Below the pieces are notes generated by a model. The model was given only the letters and a program-made list of their open reading frames with translations, made no database searches and was not told where the DNA came from. A program made the position numbers and the translations under genes. DNA of 64,000 bases from Asterias amurensis (lineage: Eukaryota > Echinodermata > Asteroidea > Forcipulatida > Asteriidae): the NCBI RefSeq assembly GCF_032118995.1, contig NC_092649.1:13960191-14024190 (forward strand), written 5' to 3'. Positions 56,701 through 64,000 of the stretch are shown here, in pieces (the stretch's first letter is position 1; each line of letters begins with the position of its first letter).

Positions 56701-59541
56701 TCGACAATGGTCGTTTTATCCGGATCGGTGGCTACTCCGTCCTTAGATATAATGTGACCCAAGTAACGTACCTTATTCTGACCGAACGTACACTTTCGAG
56801 GTTTTAATTTGAGGTTTGACACTCTAAACCTTTGCAGGACCTGTCGTAAGTGAGTAAGGTGATCTTCAAATGTCCTGGAAAAAATTATAATATCATCCAG
56901 ATAAATTAATGCAAACTTCCAATGTAACCCTCTTAGAATTTCGTGCATGACACGTTGGAAAGTACTTGGGGCACCATGAAGACCAAAGGGAAGAACATTA
57001 AATTCATATTGGCATTCGTGTGTGACAAATGCAGTTTTGCTCTTACTTTCTTCTTCTTGTGCTATCTGCCAATAACCTGCGGCCATATCAAAGGTCGAAA
57101 AGTATACAGGCTGTGAGTTTCCCAAACTATCTAAAGAATCGAGGATATTAGGAAGGGGAAAATTGTCACGCTCACTGATTTTGTTTATTGGTCTAAAATC
57201 GATACAAAATCGATAGTCAGTAGATCCTTTCTTTCTTATTAAGACAATGTTGCTAGACCAAGGTGAGGTAGAAGGTGATATTACATTGTCTTTCAACATT
57301 TGTTGGATCTGATCTTCAATCACGTGTTTTAGATGGGGAGCATGTCTATACGGCCGAGATCGTATTGGACAATGATCTCCAGTACGTATACAATGTTTAA
57401 TACCAGAATAGTGTCCCATCGGGCTACCTGTTGTTTGGAAAACATCAGTATATTCTGTAAGAACCGACTGTAACTGATCCTTTTGCTCCTTACAAAGATG
57501 TTCACCGGAAATTTTTGCTTGGTCAAGAACTTCTTGAGTCTGAGAAGCAGTACACTTTTGTTGATCGCTGTTCTCGTTGTGATTTGGTTCGATATGCTTC
57601 TCAGCTGGAGGTGCAAAGATATGAATATCTTGATCATTAATAACTGAAAATATGCCAATCTTCGTACGAGGGTACACTTCAATTACACTATCAGATGGAT
57701 TAAGCAACATTACTGTGATTTTAGTGCTATCCTTATCCACTCTACTTCTAGATACACTATGTGCTAGATGTAACCCTAAGGTTCGAGTTGACTGACATGT
57801 ACCAACTAGTCCTGCGGGTAAGTTGGATTTTATCTTAGCTTCAACCATGGTTTGTGTCTTAGGGGGAATTTGAATTCTAGAAGCTGAGCGAATTTGATGC
57901 TTTCGATCAAGTCTAAGTTTACTGGACCCAAAATTCATTCTTGCATTTTGTTTAACTAAAAATTGGGTGCCAAGTATAATGTCACGATCTAGATTGGTAG
58001 CATTGTGCATGGGAATCTGAAAGACTTGACCTGTAATGCTGAGAGGAATATCTGTTACTCCTATTATCTTCAGACAAGTTCCATTTGCTGTTACGGCTTG
58101 CGAAAAGTCAGACTTGTTAATTTTTCTCCGAACACATGTTGGTGAATTGCGAAAACATTTTTCGCTGATTAGATTGATTGAGGCTCCAGAGTCTACGAGA
58201 CAAGGAATACTTAAAGAGTCTAGAGTAACATTAATACAACTACCTTGCATGTCTACTGAGAAGTTTGTATCCCCTTCACCTATAGTTTCTACATAGACAT
58301 TGCGCTGGTTACCAGCATCTATAGGCGGGGACTTCAGTTTAAAGAATTTCCCTGAGCATGAAATTTCGAGAAACAGTTGTTTTGTATATGTGTCCAGGTT
58401 TACCGCATCTATGACAAATAATAGTTCTACTTTGACGCTGAGAAGGATTGAACATTGAGTTATCGGCCTTGTATCTGGAATAAATCGGCACATGGGACCG
58501 GTTTGTAAACTGTTCTCGTTGTGTTGAATTTAATCTCTGGTTTGCTAATTCGTCTACCTTTGATTTTATTTGTGCAACTTCTTGAGTTAACTGCTGTATA
58601 GCGTGCACACTAAAATCATTCTTGTCTGAGTGGGAAAGTTGTTGTTCGAAAGTTGTATGGACTTTTGGGGTTGACGGTGGTTCACACACAACCTCAGCTA
58701 AACGAGCATAATGCAATGCACGGTCTAGTGATTCGGGCTCTTTAGAAATAACAAAAGCCCGAGTTTGCGGTTGCAAACCCCGAATGAAATGAGTCAGTTT
58801 CTCCTGGTCAGATTTTTTTAATCTGTGACACAGAGAAGAAATATCTGAAAAATAGTCATCTAGTGACTCCAACGTCGTTTGACTACGGGATGCCAATTTA
58901 GTTTCATTCACCCACTTCTGATTTTTGTCTTGAAAATTTTCAATTAAAGCACTCTTGATCTTTTCATATGAATCTTTCTTGCTTTCCTCGAGAGTAGAAA
59001 TCCAAATAGCTGCATTTCCTTTGAGACTGAGGCTCAAGGCTAAATGCATTTTGTTTGGAGTGAACTCACGAAGTTTTGCATTTAGTTCAAATCTACTAAG
59101 GAACAAATCAAGATTCTCAGTAGGAAGGGCTGAATAAGAATCTTGAAAATGACCTTCGTACTTGGACATGGTGATTATTTCCTGTTTGGTTTCAGTGTCA
59201 CTATGTTCTGTTTCCGCAACTTGTCACAGAGGTAACCATTCATACAATCGTTATGTGTATCGTTAAAGATTACATCAAAATACAAAACATGTTTCACCAA
59301 TCTAATGTACAATAGCATCAATGTTTTAGAGGGGTTTCAATACAGTAAACGAACAATTTAAAATATTGTCTACAATGCAAACATAGATAATGTTACTAGA
59401 TTTACACCAACAGAGTAACATAAATAAATAGCTTACCCTTAAAATGCGCTGTGAGTAGCCGTCCGTCTGATCTAGGTATAGGGTGTGTCTCGTAAACGAA
59501 AAATTGAAATGTGAGGAGTATACCCGGATTCTCCACCATAT

Positions 59542-59810
59542 ATTATGGCTTTGTCCGCCTACCGGGATACTAGTACACAAACTTCAAATAAAACAGGCTT
59601 GTGAGACTTCTTATTAGAGAACACAATAGCTTTACTTAATAACTTAACTTACGAAACTTAGAAAAATTAAAGACGGAGACTCCAACCTACCAGACCAGGC
59701 TAACGGCTACTGGCGATCATAGGCCGCGCCCTGGTTTAAGTACTATACCCCGTACTTAATTAGTATTCATAATATTACTACGCCATCATACGAAAAGTAG
59801 TCCCATAACA
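59542..59810 (-). repeat. 5' LTR of the gypsy-type element
   Basis: 269-bp partner of 53,462-53,730. The putative primer-binding site adjoins its inner edge (position about 59,522-59,540, minus strand). Confidence 0.93.
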
Positions 59811-59815
59811 TAGGT

Positions 59816-60642
59816 CAGAAAGCGGTGACAAGCATCGAACCTCATCAGATATTTTATCCATTAAAAAAGGATGGTCTACCATCCAAACACAAGACTACTA
59901 CAAAGTTGAAAACTCAGTTCTATCTTGAGTTGAGTAACTCGTCCTACCCTTAGGATGGGTTCAATTGCGTCCTAAGGTCTATGGGTATGGAACTTTACAG
60001 CTATTGCTATAGGACTTGTGGGACGAGTTAAAATTTGTCCCAAGTCCAAAGGCGTGGGATCCTTTCCTCCACGGTAAAAGGGCCCATGTATTCTACCTGG
60101 GGATAATTCATAAGAACATGATACAATTAATCTTAACTACAAATATTTCTGAATCAATCTTAGTCTAACTGTAAAAGTATGTTTCATAAAAACAATCTAC
60201 GCGTAAGATCAATCGAACGTGAGAAAAGATTGATATCAATCGTGTCTTAAGACTTCAATTCTATTGACAAAGCGTAAAGTACAACCTTTGACCCAAACAC
60301 ACTTTTGGGCCCTCATGAGGTGTGTTTTCCAAGTTGGTCATCTTGTTTTCAGTGTGAGTGATGGAACCGTGGTGAGTAGAAAATAAATTCGGTGTTTGAT
60401 GATTTGTTATTAGATTAGAACTTTGAAGGTTTGCTTATTTAAAGTTTTAAGTACTCTGGAAAATAAAGCAAGCCTAAGCTGCATCTTGATACGCTGTACT
60501 ATTTTAAAAAAGAAAGTGTAAAGCCTCCGAGGGCCAGCTAGATAAACGACTGCACCAATGTACTGTTTTTTGTTTTTGCTTCTTTTTTTTTAGGTTCAGG
60601 CTTAGGGCACAGTTGGTTGTTGCTCAATCCAAAAATCCGGAG
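59816..60642. other. Spacer between the LTR element and MCT-D
   Basis: No gene seen. It includes decayed pieces resembling the GAGTTAGGACGAGT MITE family (about 59,930-60,060: AGTAACTCGTCC, GGGACGAGTTAAAATTTGTC). Any MCT-D 3' UTR and poly(A) signal should lie here on the minus strand. Confidence 0.45.
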
Positions 60643-63083
60643 CTAACATTGGTCCTGTTCTCGTTTTGTTATTTTATCATATATGAAAAACAACAGGATC
60701 GAAATCAGCATGATGCCACTGTACATAATGAGAGCCGCTTGAAAACTTCCTGTCCATTCGTAAATCAACCCTGAAAGCAAACACAAAAATAAACATAGTT
60801 TTATTTTGAGTGTTAAATATCAGTGCACGTCAGTGTGCTTTTTGCCCACTGTAAGGGGGTGTTTTAAAAATGTCCACCTGATTGTGACCTTTATACTGTG
60901 TTCCTTTCGGGAGGGAGAAACGTCGCCTTAGGTCAGCTGCATGACTTCTGGGCATAAGGTGGAATGCTTGAAGCTGACCGCTGTTTCCACAATGAGTATA
61001 AGTATTGTCGTGAAGTTACTTAATCACAATTATTAATTTATTTATTTATTTTGTGAATACGTTGAATCGAAGTCAATCAGGCCATTTAGTAAATGTTTCG
61101 GCATCGCACACGGCTGCAAAAAAGTAACTTTATGTAACCCACCTGTTAGCAATCCACTTCCCATCGCACATAATCCACCTAAAAGCGACTGCCAGGACAA
61201 CACAGCTACGAATCGGTCAACTGACGTCAAAAACCGCACTAGGACGTCACGTGACTGCGTTACAATACCAAGTCCCGTTCCAATGAACCACGTGACGAGC
61301 ATCTGCGCTGGGAAGAATATCATGAAAGCTTCGGTGAGATATGAGGCAAACATGATGACGCAGCCAAGATACACCCATGTGCATGTAGAAAGCTTCAGTC
61401 GCGTGCGATCCAACAAAGGTTCCATGAATTTGCCGAGGATGTGTCCAATCCCGAATGATGTTGGTAACAGCGACGCTTGGTAAGGACTCAGCCCCTGGAA
61501 TACACCATGTGACACCATGTACACCACCCACCCACTGTAGCAGAAATGAACGCCACTCATTGCTGCAGACAGAAATATAAATCTTTTGTTTGCCAGTATT
61601 TTAAAGTCCATAGATGTTAAGAAACGCTGGATGTTCCCCTTAATCGTCAAACACTTTCCCTGGTGAGATTTGGAAGTGGGAATGTTGTCACCCTCCGTGG
61701 AAATGTCGTCTACCTCCTCTTCATCGTCTGGTACCTGTTGGTACTGTTCTCCTGTATCTGTTGGCGATGCTACTGCAGGTGCTTTAAGCAATTCACCACA
61801 TACTATGATGTGGGAAGAAATACCACCCAAGATCAACATGGTTCCACGCCAGCCGTATGTATCCAAAAGTATCTGAGTCAGGGGACCATACACGATCATC
61901 GAGATCGGTATACCTGATGATGCTATTGCAACAGCTACAGAATAGTTCTCACTAAAGTAGGACGCTAGAACACCAAAGAATGGGTAATAACTCAAAGCTT
62001 TACCAAGACCTGTAAAAAAAGAAAAGTGACATTAGCTAAGTTTGTATTGGAAACGAAAAACACTTAAAGGGAATTGAACCACCGACCAACTAACTAATTT
62101 GATATGTCTAAACCGGAGGTAACTGGGGATGCTTTGTAGGGCGTTCTTAAATGGTTTGTAGATTGACATGTAGACCTTTGGTCTGGTTTAAAGAAATAAG
62201 ACCGATGACGTCACCAAATGTTAGAGCGCCCTCAGGCGGCAGACTGAAAACAGTCCAAATACATTTTTACTAGTAAGAGGTCTGTGGCAGAGTTGATGAT
62301 AATTTTTACTGTGATATTTTTTTTTTTTTTTCACAGGACTCGGGAAACTACCGAGTACACAGTGCTAACACACATCGGTGTATGGGTAAAAATAAAATTA
62401 GATTCTTTATCCCGATGCAATTTAACAAACTATAAGATAATTGTTTAACAATTTGTATAAATAAGGTCCTTATAGCAACATATCCGACGTCTAAATCTGT
62501 GTATCTGCAAACCAAAAAGTCAGTACCGAGTTGAAACTTGGTAATTGTTAGTAAAGGACATTATTGCTCAAATTTGGCATCGTGTGTTTTGTTTTTGTTT
62601 TTTTCATGTCGACCATCTATTACATGTTTTTAGATTAAAACAAGCTGTAATGATTTTTGTTTCAACCAAGCTCGTACACCGGAAACAAAACACCTAGTGT
62701 TTATTATATCTTGCTGTTCTTATTGTTATAAACAAAAAATTAAAAAAATTAAATGGGAACAATGACAAACAGGTGCCTTACTGACTGTGGAAATCATTTA
62801 CACAAATATAGGGGGAAGATAGTGTTTATGGAACCTCAAATCTTCACCTCGGCTATTTGAGATTCAGAGGAAGCTGTCAAACAAATAAAGATGGTGACCT
62901 ATCATCAGTGTAAGTTTATTCGTGTAATTTTCTAACCTGATAGAATGGCAATAGAAAGTGTTAACTGTAACACTGTAGTCGACTGCGAGCCGATGATGAA
63001 GCCAGCCGACCCCATTACTCCACCGACGATAACAACGCAGCGTCTGCTGCTAACGAGACTATCAATGCTGGTAACAAAAGGAC
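60643..63083 (-). CDS. MCT-D: SLC16/monocarboxylate transporter-like protein (first exon outside window)
   Basis: Three exons on the minus strand: 62937-63083, 61143-62009 and 60643-60770, equivalent to exons 2-4 of MCT-C with the same phases and lengths (one extra codon in the charged loop, TDTGEQYQQ for TDKDQYQK). It carries YGPLTQILLDTYGWRG and TDR-like LDRTR, and ends FFIYDKITKREQDQC. The first exon, with the start codon and helix 1, must lie beyond 64,000. Large parts of the introns also align with MCT-C, pointing to a recent tandem duplication. Function by family: membrane transport of small acids or similar solutes; substrate unknown. Confidence 0.85.
62304..62434 (-). mobile_element. 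Short retroposed sequence in MCT-D intron 2
   Basis: Minus-strand sequence with CATACACCGATGTGTGTTAG, a hairpin ACTCGGTAGTTTCCCGAGT and a terminal A-run. It sits between two similar GATAATT motifs, while MCT-C reads through with a single one. This looks like a LINE- or SINE-tail insertion; family unknown. Confidence 0.5.
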
Positions 63084-63275
63084 CTGCATCCAAACAGTAT
63101 TGAACCCATAAACCATGGAAGATTCATGTAAAGACAAAGTACAAAACTTGTAACTACCCTCTCACCTAAAACCCCTTTGCTATGACAGTCGCAACTGTAA
63201 TTTATAACAAAAATGGCTTCTATAAACGCGGACAAATTATTGTATGATGAACAAGTTATTTTCCTGAGAACGTAT

Positions 63276-63993
63276 GATTATTATTAATAAACGTGGATTA
63301 TGGAAATATTGACTGCTATGAGGGGCACAGTTAAAATTATGGGCCCAAGGTGATGTCAAAACCATGACTATGCCCGAAGCGAAGCTGATTATTAAGCAGT
63401 CGATATTTCTTTTATATACCGAATAAAGATTCTTCTAATCAACAACACTCTGACTATACGGTAAAAGGTCGTCTGCGAAGAAAGGTCGAACCGTGACAAG
63501 GGACGCAAGTCGTACATTATACATTATACATTATACATTGTACATTATACATAATATACGTTATTTTCATAACGGGCATAGTCAATTGACTATGCATAGT
63601 CGATTGACTATGCCCCGGGCATAGTCACCATGACGTCATCTTGGTAGAAAAAGGGGGCATAGCTATTTCCATGACTCCATCTTTTAACCAATCAGATTAG
63701 ATGATTCTATACATGAGGAAGATAATACTCTATGGCCATGGAATGACTCGCAACAGTTTGTTGTGCTTACCAATGTTCCAAGTGTTGTGTCTTTACATAC
63801 GTGTCATTTTGTCATGACAAATGACACGTACAGACACAACACTTGGAACATTGGTGTTGTGTATGTACGTGTCATTTGTCATGACAAATGACACGTATGT
63901 AAAGACACAACACTTGGAACATTGGTAAGCACAACAAACTGTTACGAGTCAGTCCTTGGTCTATACGATGATCCACGTTTATTAATAATAATC
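63276..63993. mobile_element. Long inverted-repeat element with nested palindrome, MCT-D intron 1
   Basis: GATTATTATTAATAAACGTG at 63,276 recurs inverted at 63,974-63,993. Inside lie a TACATTA-type short tandem repeat (63,512-63,560), palindromes of GACTATGC..GCATAGTC, and a nested palindrome at 63,745-63,950. MCT-C intron 1 has TTATTTAATAATGATCAAAC at the equivalent point and none of this insert. Confidence 0.65.
63745..63950. repeat. Nested palindrome (GACTCGCAACAGTTTGTTGT arms)
   Basis: The outer arms GACTCGCAACAGTTTGTTGT and its inverse flank repeated copies of CAATGTTCCAAGTGTTGTGT and ACGTGTCATTTGTCATGACA, each inverted again. The central TGTCATGACA palindromes make it fold at several scales. 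Confidence 0.85.
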
Positions 63994-64000
63994 AAACAGC

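Larger units (their letters stand above)
53462..59810 (-). mobile_element. Ty3/gypsy-type LTR retrotransposon with chromodomain (broken)
   Basis: A 6.35-kb element in minus orientation, bounded by a 5-bp target duplication TAGGT (53,457-53,461 and 59,811-59,815). In element order: 5' LTR, primer-binding site (TGGTGGAGAATCCGGG, matching a tRNA 3' end), gag with a CCHC knuckle (about 59.2-58.4 kb), protease (VDSGAS, about 58.2 kb), reverse transcriptase (YLDD, about 57.3-56.7 kb), RNase H (about 56.5-56.1 kb), integrase with zinc-binding and catalytic-core regions (about 55.7-54.9 kb), a chromodomain (about 54.4-54.2 kb), a purine-rich tract and the 3' LTR. The chromodomain places it among chromovirus-like Metaviridae. 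The coding part looks interrupted, with perhaps three to five breaks. The LTRs differ at about 2% of positions, so it is a fairly recent fossil. Confidence 0.93.

Overview
This is animal nuclear DNA: split genes with GT-AG introns, an A/T-rich background, and dense short inverted-repeat transposons and tRNA-derived SINEs. The gene families and many repeats recall echinoderms, most likely a sea star. That taxonomic call is inference from memory of repeat types, not a search.

Layout. 1-1.5 kb: a Crypton-type tyrosine recombinase gene on the minus strand. 2.4-12.2 kb: an inter-alpha-trypsin inhibitor heavy chain-like gene (ITIH-A) on the plus strand, whose first exon lies left of the window. 13.7-17.7 kb: intergenic, with a three-copy diverged repeat and several MITEs. 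17.8-31.4 kb: a second ITIH-like gene (ITIH-B), complete with a signal-peptide exon. Homology between the two copies starts in intron 1 and runs about 1.5-3 kb past both stop codons, so this is a tandem segmental duplication, later peppered with different MITEs. 34.4-42.6 kb: no recognisable protein gene, but SINEs, MITEs, hairpins and a weak candidate spliced transcript. 42.7-46.6 kb: a 4-kb minisatellite with higher-order structure that leaves all three minus frames open. 47.4-64 kb: two tandem SLC16/monocarboxylate-transporter-like genes on the minus strand (MCT-C complete, MCT-D lacking its first exon), separated by a 6.35-kb Ty3/gypsy-type LTR element with a chromodomain and a 5-bp target duplication. 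LINE (L2/CR1-like) fragments sit in and beside MCT-C.

Biology. ITIH proteins are secreted; they have a VIT domain, a vWA domain with a metal-binding MIDAS site, and a C-terminal heavy-chain domain, and in vertebrates they associate with hyaluronan matrix. Here the VIT, vWA and C-terminal exons of the two copies are nearly identical, while the hinge exons between them are strikingly different, and one carries a Thr-rich 21-bp repeat. The MCT-like genes encode 12-helix membrane transporters of unknown substrate. Nothing suggests that the ITIH and MCT pairs work together.

The most interesting items are the diversified hinge, a TTAA-targeting MITE sitting exactly on the end of ITIH-B exon 2, the Crypton with a twin hairpin upstream, the minisatellite, and insertions whose empty sites can be read in the paralogous copy. 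All exon boundaries are read by eye from splice signals, reading phase and comparison of the paralogs.
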